64,000 bases of DNA from Lacustribacter sp964460315 (GTDB lineage: Bacteria; Pseudomonadota; Gammaproteobacteria; Burkholderiales; Burkholderiaceae_A), in assembly GCA_964460315.1 (NCBI GenBank), contig CAYWPQ010000002.1, forward strand, positions 49,334-113,333. Direction: 5' to 3'. The notes under the pieces are model-generated. The model searched no databases, had not been told where the DNA came from, and was given only the letters and a program-made list of their open reading frames with translations. Position 1 is the first letter of the stretch; each line of letters starts with the position of its first letter. Shown here in pieces: positions 54,979 to 62,388 of the stretch. A program made the position numbers and the translations under genes.

Positions 54979-55419
54979 ATGGCCAACGATCAAACCAGTT
55001 CAACCCTGCCTACGGCACTGACGGTGCACACCCAGTCGCGTGTGGTCGAAATCGCTTATGACAACGGCGAGGAATTCACCATTCCCTTCGAACTGATGCG
55101 GGTCTATTCGCCTTCTGCGGAAGTGATGGGCCACGGGCCTGGCCAAGAGACGCTGCAGGTGGGCAAGCGTGACGTCGTGATCAAGTCGCTGGAGCCGGTG
55201 GGCCACTACGCCATCAAGCCGGTATTCAGTGACGGGCATGATTCAGGCCTTTTTTCCTGGGATTACCTTCACTGGCTCGGCCGCAACCAAGACGGCCTAT
55301 GGAAAGACTACCTCGCCCGACTCGAGCAGGCGGGCGCTTCTCGAGACCCGGCATCCAACCTATCAAAGGCCTCGTCGGGCTGCGGCTCGGGTGGCTGTGG
55401 TTCGGGTGGCTGCAGCTAA
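54979..55419 (+). CDS. DUF971-domain protein with Cys-Gly tail
   Basis: A 146-residue protein with the DUF971 domain, also seen at the N-terminus of gamma-butyrobetaine hydroxylases. VVEIAYDNGEEFTIPFELMRVYSPSAEV and VGHYAIKPVFSDGHDSGLFSWDYLHWLG match the family. It ends in a short tail CGSGGCGSGGCS with three evenly spaced cysteines. Standalone DUF971 proteins are linked to iron-sulfur protein maturation in some bacteria, which is the best guess. There is no ribosome binding site before ATG 54979, since the Pho half-sites fill that space, so a very short leader is possible. It lies nine bases before ubiE. Confidence 0.85.
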   Translation: MANDQTSSTLPTALTVHTQSRVVEIAYDNGEEFTIPFELMRVYSPSAEVMGHGPGQETLQVGKRDVVIKSLEPVGHYAIKPVFSDGHDSGLFSWDYLHWLGRNQDGLWKDYLARLEQAGASRDPASNLSKASSGCGSGGCGSGGCS

Positions 55420-55428
55420 AATAGCCCC

Positions 55429-56166
55429 ATGACGGAGCGCACCACCCACTTTGGTTTCGAGGAAGTCCCGACTGGCGAGAAAGCCAAGCGGGTCGCTCGG
55501 GTTTTTGACTCTGTGGCCGCCCGCTACGACCTGATGAACGACGTCATGTCGGCAGGGCTACACCGGCTTTGGAAGGCTCAGACCATTGCCCAGGCCAATG
55601 TTCGCCCCGGCCAGCGGGTTCTGGATGTAGCCAGCGGTACCGGAGACCTTGCCCTGGCCTTTGCCAAACGGGTTGGGCCTCATGGCAAGGTGGTGATGTC
55701 CGACATCAATGGCCAGATGCTTCAGCGTGGAAGAAATCGTTTGATTGATGCGGGCTACCCCACCGAGGCTGTGGTCTGTGACGCCGAACACCTGCCCTTT
55801 CCTGATCAGGACTTCAATCTGGTCACCGTGGCTTTTGGGCTTCGCAACATGACGGACAAGCTTGCGGCCCTGAAAGAAATGCATCGGGTCTTGAAACCTG
55901 GCGGCAAATTGATGGTCCTAGAGTTTTCCAAGGTGGCCAAGCCCCTTGAAAAAATCTACGATGTTTATTCATTAAAGGTGTTGCCCTGGCTGGGTCAGAC
56001 CATTGCGAACGACGCCCAAAGCTATCGTTACCTGGCGGAGTCCATTCGCATGCATCCCGGCCCTGAAGAGCTTGCCGAAATGCTTCGCCAGGCAGGCTTC
56101 GATGTGGTCAGGTTTAACCTCATGTCGGCTGGGGTTGTCGCACTTCACCAGGCCGTTAGGTTGTAG
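55429..56166 (+). CDS. ubiE: UbiE, ubiquinone/menaquinone C-methyltransferase
   Basis: A 245-residue SAM methyltransferase of quinone synthesis. HFGFEEVPTGEKAKRVARVF, the SAM motif LDVASGTGDLALAFA and the family motif AFGLRNMTD are present. It methylates the benzoquinone ring. The DUF971-ubiE-Tim44-UbiJ order here matches what I recall from Burkholderiales. Confidence 0.96.
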   Translation: MTERTTHFGFEEVPTGEKAKRVARVFDSVAARYDLMNDVMSAGLHRLWKAQTIAQANVRPGQRVLDVASGTGDLALAFAKRVGPHGKVVMSDINGQMLQRGRNRLIDAGYPTEAVVCDAEHLPFPDQDFNLVTVAFGLRNMTDKLAALKEMHRVLKPGGKLMVLEFSKVAKPLEKIYDVYSLKVLPWLGQTIANDAQSYRYLAESIRMHPGPEELAEMLRQAGFDVVRFNLMSAGVVALHQAVRL

Positions 56167-56249
56167 AACGAAAAGTGTTGCAATCTGGTGGTCATGACAG
56201 GCCAGTAAAACCAGGAATTTGATGGGTTGATCCAAGGAGACCGAAGTCC

Positions 56250-57260
56250 ATGAAAGCGAAATTCTTTGCCACTGTTGCTGCCGCATTTCTTGCTGCAGCC
56301 CCCATTCTTGAAGCTGAAGCCAAGCGTCTGGGCGGCGGGTCAAGCTTTGGCCGCATGGCCCCCTCGGGCGGCGCCAAGCAAGCCACCCCAGCCAAGCCCG
56401 CGCAACAGCAGCCCGCAAGCCCTCAGGGTCAGCAGGCCGCAAATCCTGCAGCACCCGCAGCGGCAGGCCAGCAGGCGGCCGCGCGCAGCAGCTGGATGGG
56501 CCCAATTGCAGGCATTGCCGCCGGTCTCGGCTTAGCCGCCCTCGCTTCTTATCTTGGCCTTGGGGAAGAGCTCATGAGCCTGCTGCTTATCATTCTTGCC
56601 GTGGTCGTCGTGTTTGCCATCTTCCGCATGTTTGCTGCTCGTCGCCAAGCCCCAGTGGGCAGCTATGGCCGCCCCGCCATGGCCAAGGCAGGCTATGACC
56701 CGCAAGACCTTGGTGCAGAAGCCCGTCCTGGCTCGGGTGGCTACGCAGGTTCGGACACCCACCAGCGCAACATGTCACGTGGCGCCGAACATGGCGGTCT
56801 TGGTGGTTTCGCAACCGGAAACCAAGCTCCCGCATTTAACACCGACATTCTTCCTTCTGTGGCACCAGCCGTTTCCCAGGCGGAGATCGATCAGTTTTTG
56901 CAGGTCGCCCGTGACCAGTTCATGAAACTGCAAGCCATTTGGGACGCCGCAGACATTCATGCATTGGCCGACTTCTGCACCCCCACCATGACCCGTGAGC
57001 TCTCTCATCAGATTGCCGCGCGTCGCGGTGAGGCCAATCAGACCGAGGTTGTCAGCCTCAATGTCGAATGGCTGGGCATGTCGGACGAAACCGACGATTT
57101 CGGCAAGCCCGTTGATGAAGTTCGTATTCGTTTTAGCGGACTGATTCGTGAAGACGCTGCTGCCGCGCCAGTCGACTTCGACGAAGCCTGGACACTCCAC
57201 CGCGTGAAATCAGGCGATACGGGCTGGCAGCTTGCTGGCATCACCCAGCTTGGCGAGTAA
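56250..57260 (+). CDS. Tim44-like domain membrane protein
   Basis: A 336-residue protein. A signal-like N-terminus (about 1-23) precedes an Ala/Gln/Pro-rich stretch (about 30-85), two hydrophobic helices (about 88-130), a Gly-rich linker and a C-terminal Tim44-like fold from about residue 205 (QAEIDQFLQVARDQFMKLQAIW, then LADFCTPTMTRELSHQI). In mitochondria that fold sits in the import motor; the bacterial function is not established. The 3' end overlaps the ubiJ-like gene by 29 bases. Confidence 0.85.
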   Translation: MKAKFFATVAAAFLAAAPILEAEAKRLGGGSSFGRMAPSGGAKQATPAKPAQQQPASPQGQQAANPAAPAAAGQQAAARSSWMGPIAGIAAGLGLAALASYLGLGEELMSLLLIILAVVVVFAIFRMFAARRQAPVGSYGRPAMAKAGYDPQDLGAEARPGSGGYAGSDTHQRNMSRGAEHGGLGGFATGNQAPAFNTDILPSVAPAVSQAEIDQFLQVARDQFMKLQAIWDAADIHALADFCTPTMTRELSHQIAARRGEANQTEVVSLNVEWLGMSDETDDFGKPVDEVRIRFSGLIREDAAAAPVDFDEAWTLHRVKSGDTGWQLAGITQLGE

Positions 57261-57783
57261 TCTCCTTGCCGCCCTGAACTGGGCGATTGAAAAAGACGAA
57301 GCACTCCACGAGGCCCTTCGGGGCCTCGCTGGCAAAAAGATCGCGGTTGTTTTGCCTTTTGGCGTTCGTGTGAATTGGGCTCTCGAAGCCGACGGCCTAT
57401 TGCACGAGCTTAACCTCGCATCCACCGCAAACCATTCCAACACAAGCAACCAGCAAGAAAGCCTCGCCTCGCGTGAGCCGGATGTGGTGATCACCGTGAC
57501 GGGCCAGATTGCCAAGGGTGTCCGCATCGAGGGCGCTGCCGCGGTGGTGGAAAAGCTCGCACCGCTCGGCAAGCTTGTAAAAGAGCGGGTCTCCCCCTGG
57601 GAGCAGTTTTGGGCCAACAGTCCACCGGCACTGGCCGCCAAACAGCTCGCCGATTACGCCATCTATGAAGCGAATCTGGTGACCAGCCGCCAGCAGGCTG
57701 CGGGGCACCTCGAGGCACTTCGAGAGCTTAAAAACAGCCTTGACCGTTTAGAAAAAAGAATCGAGCGGCTGGAAAACAACTAG
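57232..57783 (+). CDS. ubiJ: UbiJ-like SCP2-domain protein
   Basis: A 183-residue protein with an SCP2-type lipid-binding fold (ALRGLAGKKIAVVLPFGV, then VVITVTGQIAKGVRIEGAAAVVEKL) and a C-terminal coiled coil (ELKNSLDRLEKRIERLE). UbiJ is an accessory factor of aerobic ubiquinone synthesis and binds the polyprenyl intermediate. Position downstream of ubiE supports the call, but ubiB, its usual neighbour, is absent: the next gene is convergent. Start 57232 lies inside the Tim44-like gene. Confidence 0.82.
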   Translation: MLASPSLASNLLAALNWAIEKDEALHEALRGLAGKKIAVVLPFGVRVNWALEADGLLHELNLASTANHSNTSNQQESLASREPDVVITVTGQIAKGVRIEGAAAVVEKLAPLGKLVKERVSPWEQFWANSPPALAAKQLADYAIYEANLVTSRQQAAGHLEALRELKNSLDRLEKRIERLENN

Positions 57784-57793
57784 TTCGACACGG

Positions 57794-58555
57794 CTACGCC
57801 GGCCTTGCTGCAGGTACAAGATGCTTGTACAGGCGCCAGGTAGCATGGCCGACAAGCGGTGCGGTGAAGGCTAAAAGCGGCAAGAAAATCACCAGACTGG
57901 CACCAATCAGCACCACGATCGACACAGCCCAGACGAACATCGCGCCAGAGTTATTCCAAAGCGCTTTTGCACTGGTGCCAATTGCCTCCATGGTGTCGGT
58001 GCCGCGGTCAAGAAGAAGGGGCATCGAGACCACCGAGATGGCAAAGACCAGGCTAGCAAAGACAAAGCCAACCCCGGCCCAGATCATCAGGAATTCAATA
58101 TTTTCGAACGAGATGATCTTGGTGATCATGTCGCGAAGGTCCGGGTAGTTATGGGTTCCAAAAAGGGCGAACAGAACCACCGACACCCGCGCCCAGACGA
58201 TCATGAAAAATGTCAGGATGGCCGCGAAAAAGGCAATGGATTTCCAGTTGCGTGACCAGCTCATGGTGCTTGCCGAAAGGTTGGGCGTATAGCCTCGATC
58301 CCGTTGACGAGAAAGGTCATAGATGCCGCAACACAGGAAAGGCCCCATCAGAAAAAATCCTGCGGTGAGCCCCATGGTGACCTGCCAGAGGTTTTGATAA
58401 ACCGTGTGAATGGCGTAGCCCATCAGAACGAACAGCACACCATAGACCAGACCCTTGAACTGGGTGGCTTTCATTTCCTGAAAGCCTTCAGCAAGAAACC
58501 GAAAGGCAGAATTTAAAGGCAGCGGCTCATGGTGAATGACGGCAGTGGCTGACAT
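57794..58555 (-). CDS. DUF2189 membrane protein
   Basis: A 253-residue polytopic protein with about six hydrophobic helices, two in each of three pairs. FFLMGPFLCCGIYDLSRQRD and SWSRNWKSIAFFAAILTF, then LLDRGTDTMEAIGTSAKALW match DUF2189 proteins. It has the usual amino-terminal polar leader followed by FRFLAEGFQEM. Function is unknown. AGGGGG precedes the start. It ends the minus-strand cluster that begins at rarD. Confidence 0.85.
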   Translation of the reverse strand: MSATAVIHHEPLPLNSAFRFLAEGFQEMKATQFKGLVYGVLFVLMGYAIHTVYQNLWQVTMGLTAGFFLMGPFLCCGIYDLSRQRDRGYTPNLSASTMSWSRNWKSIAFFAAILTFFMIVWARVSVVLFALFGTHNYPDLRDMITKIISFENIEFLMIWAGVGFVFASLVFAISVVSMPLLLDRGTDTMEAIGTSAKALWNNSGAMFVWAVSIVVLIGASLVIFLPLLAFTAPLVGHATWRLYKHLVPAARPA

Positions 58556-58573
58556 GAAGAATCCCCCTAAAGG

Positions 58574-58696
58574 TTAGTCACGCGGTTCTTGAGATGCCTT
58601 TTTCAATGAAAAGTGCAGATAGATCTTCAGGCCAATCAAAAACAAGACCGCTAAACCAATCATGGATCCGATCAGTAAATAAAAGGACACGATCAC
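58574..58696 (-). CDS. Small membrane protein, 40 residues, function unknown
   Basis: A 40-codon reading from GTG 58696 with AGAAGG five bases upstream, ending 18 bases before the DUF2189 gene. The product has one strong hydrophobic segment (FYLLIGSMIGLAVLFLIGL) followed by a basic, polar tail ending SQEPRD. It fills the only gap between the RidA-like and DUF2189 genes on the same strand. I do not recognise it. The ribosome binding site, position and membrane pattern make it a credible gene. Confidence 0.6.
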   Translation of the reverse strand: MIVSFYLLIGSMIGLAVLFLIGLKIYLHFSLKKASQEPRD

Positions 58697-58714
58697 TGGC
58701 CTTCTAAAAAACGA

Positions 58715-59092
58715 TCAGCCCTTATAGGCTGTGACGTCGATCTCAATCTTCATTTCGGGTTTCATCAGCTGGGCCACCAAGAGGGTAATGGCTGGACGAA
58801 TCTCTCCAAAATAACGGCCGAGCACAGGGACGATGGCCTCGCTGTAGGCCGCATCTGAAATGTAGTAATTGGCACGAATCACATCTTTCATCGCAAACCC
58901 TGCCTGGGTCAGCGCAGCTTCGATGGTTTTCAGGGCATTTTCCGCCTGAGCAGCAACGTCTTCGGGCATGGCCATTTTGCTGTAGTCATACCCGGTGGTG
59001 CCCGAAACAAAACAAAACGGACCCTGCGCAACCGCGCGCGAGTAGCCCATGGTTTGTTCAAAGGGTGATCCGGTGGAAATCAGTTGGCGCAT
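58715..59092 (-). CDS. RidA-family (YjgF/YER057c) protein
   Basis: A 125-residue protein of the Rid fold. FVSGTTGYDY, AENALKTIEAALTQAGFAMKDV and MKIEIDVTAY are family markers. Archetypal RidA, a deaminase of reactive enamines and imines, has an arginine in a PAR motif near the C-terminus; here the position reads PAI (IRPAITLLVA), so it belongs to another Rid subgroup and its activity is uncertain. Small membrane-protein genes flank it on both sides. Confidence 0.88.
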   Translation of the reverse strand: MRQLISTGSPFEQTMGYSRAVAQGPFCFVSGTTGYDYSKMAMPEDVAAQAENALKTIEAALTQAGFAMKDVIRANYYISDAAYSEAIVPVLGRYFGEIRPAITLLVAQLMKPEMKIEIDVTAYKG

Positions 59093-59103
59093 GGCAGTTG
59101 TAT

Positions 59104-59241
59104 TTAGGCGTCGAGGTTAAGCGCAGAAAGGAAGACCCAGATGACGGAGATTCCCAAAAAGATGGCAATGAAGACCGCGCCCCAGAAGGCGTAGATTCGA
59201 GCGATTTTGTTTTTGGCGGCAACAGCGCGGTTTTCAGACAT
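59104..59241 (-). CDS. Small membrane protein, 45 residues, function unknown
   Basis: A 45-codon gene from ATG 59241 with AAAAGG eight bases upstream. A basic start (SENRAVAAKNKIARIYAFWG) precedes one membrane helix (about residues 20-40). A longer reading from 59322 extends into the AbrB-family gene and is rejected. I do not recognise the family. It sits between the AbrB-like and RidA-like genes. Confidence 0.65.
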   Translation of the reverse strand: MSENRAVAAKNKIARIYAFWGAVFIAIFLGISVIWVFLSALNLDA

Positions 59242-59275
59242 GACTGACCTTTTCGGGAATGAGATTCCCTTCATT

Positions 59276-60307
59276 CTAACGAAGCCAGCCGGTTCGTCTG
59301 AGTACCCGACCAAGATACTCAATCATTGTGATCACACAGAGCAGCCGAATGAAATGGAATGCGGTCACGATGGGTGCTCCGATGGCCAGCACCTTGGCCG
59401 TGATCGCCATTTCGGCAATGCCGCCGGGAGAGGTCGCCACCAGGGCCGTCACCAAGGGAAGGTCTACCCACTGAGAGACCCCATAGGCGAAGGCGAACGA
59501 GAGCAAAAGCATGCCAACGGTCATCATCGCGGAGGCCGCAACCACCCGCGGGGACTTCAGAAAAAAATCGCGGTTCATGTATTGGCCAAGGTTCCAGCCC
59601 AAGAGCACGGAGCCGAACGCAATCAGTTCGTCCGGCATGCGGCTGTCGTGGCCGGTCACGGCATAAAGACTGGCCACGGCCAAGGGCGAGATCAGCCACG
59701 GGTTGGGAAAGCGGGTTTTCTCGAGCAGCCAGGCAAGCACGATCCCACCAACAACCACACCCAGTAATGGCTGATAGGTGATGGCCGGAAGATCGCCGCG
59801 CGCAAGGGTCAGCAGCCTTGCGGCATCCAGATTCATGTCCGACACCAGAAATGGAATCACGGTCACCACAATCATCACGCGCACGGCATGCGAACTGGCC
59901 ACCGAGGCGCCATCGGCGCCGAACCTCTGGGCCTGCACCGCCATATCGCTGGCGGCACCAATGGCTGAAGAATAAAGCGCGGTCGTGCCATCGACTCGTG
60001 CAAAGCGTTGAACAAAACCCGAGAACAACGCCGTGAGTGCCAGAGAGAAAACAGCACCAAGCACAATCCAGCCACCCAATCGAAGCACCTCAGCCAGCAC
60101 CTGCTGCGTGAAATAAAGCCCAAGCGCGGCACCAATCAGGATTTGGCCTAATTTTCTGGCAAAGCCAGGTTGTCGTTCGGAATAGCCTGCCAGCGTCAGA
60201 AAGGCCACGCCAAACATGGGCCCAAGCACCCATGGCAGGGGAATCTTCATCTCGTTGGCGCCAGCGCCGCAGAGCGTGGCCCAAAGAAAAATAAAGAGCG
60301 TATTCAA
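59276..60307 (-). CDS. AbrB-type duplicated-domain membrane protein
   Basis: A 343-residue membrane protein with about ten helices in two similar halves, each with a GPM/ATSPGG-type loop: PLPWVLGPMFGVAFLTLAG and LVTALVATSPGGIAEMAITA. This matches the AbrB family of membrane proteins (COG3180), which in E. coli was tied to control of the ammonium regulator aidB but whose transport activity is unproven. The start is TTG 60307, directly after the DUF4395 stop; an ATG at 60250 would lose the first helix. Confidence 0.88.
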   Translation of the reverse strand: MNTLFIFLWATLCGAGANEMKIPLPWVLGPMFGVAFLTLAGYSERQPGFARKLGQILIGAALGLYFTQQVLAEVLRLGGWIVLGAVFSLALTALFSGFVQRFARVDGTTALYSSAIGAASDMAVQAQRFGADGASVASSHAVRVMIVVTVIPFLVSDMNLDAARLLTLARGDLPAITYQPLLGVVVGGIVLAWLLEKTRFPNPWLISPLAVASLYAVTGHDSRMPDELIAFGSVLLGWNLGQYMNRDFFLKSPRVVAASAMMTVGMLLLSFAFAYGVSQWVDLPLVTALVATSPGGIAEMAITAKVLAIGAPIVTAFHFIRLLCVITMIEYLGRVLRRTGWLR

Positions 60308-60733
60308 TTAGGCCTTAGGGGGGAAGAATTTGTACCAAAAGCCGTAGGCCCAGCAGGCGGCACAGAACGAAAAAGCCCACTCGAGTGTCGAAAAAATCAC
60401 CAGTGCGATTGCTGGAACCTGCCAGAGGCTGTTGCCTGAAAAGAACAACAGGCTTGCCGCAGTGGCCGCAATAAAAAGAATCTTGTTGGCGAACATCTTG
60501 GCCCCAGCATTTTCTTTTTTCCCCGCAATGCCTGCTTTTTCCATGACCGAAGCGAAGAGTCGATGCGAAGGACATCTGTAGTGGCCAAAGAAGCCACGAA
60601 TGAATCCCATCACGGCCAGCACGGGCAGAAGATAAGGAAAGCCAAGCAGTGCAATCAGGCAAAAGGAAAACGTGATGAATGCCTCGAGGCGAGCAACGTT
60701 TGAGGCAACGGGGGGGACATCAAATCGCAACAT
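60308..60733 (-). CDS. DUF4395 membrane protein
   Basis: A 141-residue protein with about four hydrophobic segments: FSFCLIALLGFPYLLPVLAV, a central pair, and a C-terminal FCAACWAYGFWYKFFPP typical of DUF4395. N-terminal FDVPPVASNVARLEAFI is the conserved lead. Function unknown, with a possible thiol-redox role from the CAAC pair. It abuts the AbrB-like gene. Confidence 0.85.
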   Translation of the reverse strand: MLRFDVPPVASNVARLEAFITFSFCLIALLGFPYLLPVLAVMGFIRGFFGHYRCPSHRLFASVMEKAGIAGKKENAGAKMFANKILFIAATAASLLFFSGNSLWQVPAIALVIFSTLEWAFSFCAACWAYGFWYKFFPPKA

Positions 60734-60746
60734 GGTGAAACCTTTC

Positions 60747-60905
60747 TTAAGCGCTTTTCTTTTTTCGACAGGCGTCCGAACAATATTTTACGGACTCCCA
60801 ATTCTTCGCCCATGCTTTTCTCCAAACCATCGGCTTGCCGCAGACTGTACATGGCTTACTTGGCAGGTAGCTCTTGTTACCTTTGAATTCGTTGATCTTG
60901 GTCAT
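60747..60905 (-). CDS. DUF2256 zinc-ribbon-like protein
   Basis: A 52-codon gene from ATG 60905. The product has FKGNKSYLPSKPCTVCGKPM, a WRKAWAKNW segment and KYCSDACRKKK, the conserved DUF2256 pattern with two CxxC pairs (residues 19/22 and 42/46) suited to bind zinc. Its function is not known. The start overlaps the rarD stop by four bases (ATGA). It is too short for most gene finders and is easily missed. Confidence 0.88.
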   Translation of the reverse strand: MTKINEFKGNKSYLPSKPCTVCGKPMVWRKAWAKNWESVKYCSDACRKKKSA

Positions 60906-61795
60906 GAAGAACGCTTTCGGACCAGATGCAGAGTCCCCTCAACAACCAGACAGCCCACGGCAAGCCAGATGGGGACATAGGTCAGGTATTCCTCGGGCTG
61001 AAGGAGATCACCAAGAACGAAGGCCACCAAAAGAAGCAAGACGGGCTCCACGTAGCCAAGAAGGCCAAAAAGGCCAAAGCTCAGCAATCGGTTTGACACC
61101 ATGTAAGCCATGAGCGCCGCTGCGCTAATGAGACCCAGCAAGGGGATCAGCCAGAAGAGTTTGGGGTGGGCGGACAAGAGCGTTTCATCCATCGGGCCCA
61201 TCCATGCAATGGCAATGGCAATCGGCAGAAGCAGCACCAGATCAAACCACAAGCCACCCACATGGTTGGTCTGAAAGCGCTTGCGCAAAACAAAGTAAAC
61301 GGGATAGCCAAGCGCCACCGTCAATGCCTCGATCGGAAACCCGCCAACCCGAAAGACTTCATGAGTTACGCCCACCAGCGCGGCTGCTGTGGCAAGCTTT
61401 TGCCAGCCCGAGAGCTGCTCGCCATAAGCGAGGCGGCCGGTCAGGACCATGGTCAGAGGTAGCATGAAGTAGCCTAAGGACACCTCCAGGGCTTTGTCGT
61501 GCAGCGGAGCCCACATGAACAACCAAAGCTGAAGCCCAAGAAATGCTGATGACGCGACCAGCACAAGACCAAGCAGAGGCTCACGAATCAGGCGTTGAAA
61601 AATGGCCGCCACCCGATACCCCTCGCCCATCAGATGAACGCCCAAGAGAATGAACGGCACTGTGAAAATCATTCGCCAGGCAAAGATGTCTTCGCCTTGC
61701 AGTGGGGCCAGCAGGGTGCTGTAGTAATAAAGACCGCCAAAAAGGCAGGAGGCCACCACCGAGAGGAAAATACCTTTAGAGCTATTGGAATTCAC
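60902..61795 (-). CDS. RarD-like EamA-family transporter
   Basis: A 297-residue ten-helix permease of the RarD/EamA drug-metabolite transporter family. KGIFLSVVASCLFGGLYYYS, then FAWRMIFTVPFILLGV and GYFMLPLTMVLTGRL are typical of RarD. The substrate is unknown. It is the first gene of a minus-strand cluster and diverges from the exported RidA-like gene. Confidence 0.85.
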   Translation of the reverse strand: MNSNSSKGIFLSVVASCLFGGLYYYSTLLAPLQGEDIFAWRMIFTVPFILLGVHLMGEGYRVAAIFQRLIREPLLGLVLVASSAFLGLQLWLFMWAPLHDKALEVSLGYFMLPLTMVLTGRLAYGEQLSGWQKLATAAALVGVTHEVFRVGGFPIEALTVALGYPVYFVLRKRFQTNHVGGLWFDLVLLLPIAIAIAWMGPMDETLLSAHPKLFWLIPLLGLISAAALMAYMVSNRLLSFGLFGLLGYVEPVLLLLVAFVLGDLLQPEEYLTYVPIWLAVGCLVVEGTLHLVRKRSS

Positions 61796-61813
61796 AATGG
61801 GCGCTGACTCGGC

Positions 61814-61841
61814 TTGACGCTAGGAAGTTCACTACTTTACT
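61814..61841 (+). promoter_or_regulatory. Candidate sigma-70 promoter for the RidA-like/queE/queD genes
   Basis: TTGACG (61814-61819) and TTTACT (61836-61841), with a 16-base spacer, resemble -35 and -10 elements. A transcript would start near 61848, 29 bases before the ATG at 61877. The TTG of the -35 element also opens a longer reading frame; the promoter match argues against using it as a start codon. Confidence 0.5.
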
Positions 61842-61876
61842 CTCGGCGGATTCGTTCACAAACTGAGCATCCCACG

Positions 61877-62383
61877 ATGACACTTTTCATGTTGCGCTCC
61901 AGAACCCTTGCTGCCGGCAGCTTGATGCTGATGGGGCTTGCCCTGGCCCTTGGCCAGTCGCCTCTGATGGCCCAGCCGATGGCCGAAAGAATCAAAACCA
62001 ACCCAGACCCTTATGAACCCTTCCTGCTTTCGCAGGCCATTCGTGCGGGCAATTTGGTGTTTGTCTCGGGGCAGGTGGGCATGGACCTGCAAGGCAAGCT
62101 TGTCGGTGTGGGTGACTTTGAGGCTCAGGCGGAACAGGCGTTCAAGATGCTTGGCTTGGTTTTGGAGAGGGCCGGCTCAAGCCTTCATCAGACCGTGAAG
62201 GTCAATATTTATGTGACTGACATGAAGAACTTCCCCATCGTCATGAAGCTTCGCGAAAAATATTTCAAGAAACCCTATCCTGCTGACACGATCGTGCAGG
62301 TCAGTGCATTGGCCTTGCCTGAGCTCCAAATTGAAATTGATGCTGTGGGCCTGGTTGGCGGAACCATTCAAGACGCTCGCTAG
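61877..62383 (+). CDS. Exported RidA-like protein
   Basis: A 168-residue Rid-fold protein with a signal peptide (about residues 1-33, ending LMAQPMA). NLVFVSGQVGMD, AEQAFKMLGLVLERAGSSL and LPELQIEIDAVG are family markers. Two features are odd: export to the periplasm, since Rid proteins usually work in the cytoplasm, and PAD instead of PAR at the archetypal arginine (YPADTIVQV). ATG 61877 fits the signal peptide and the candidate promoter. It is six bases upstream of queE. Confidence 0.85.
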   Translation: MTLFMLRSRTLAAGSLMLMGLALALGQSPLMAQPMAERIKTNPDPYEPFLLSQAIRAGNLVFVSGQVGMDLQGKLVGVGDFEAQAEQAFKMLGLVLERAGSSLHQTVKVNIYVTDMKNFPIVMKLREKYFKKPYPADTIVQVSALALPELQIEIDAVGLVGGTIQDAR

Positions 62384-62388
62384 TCGCC

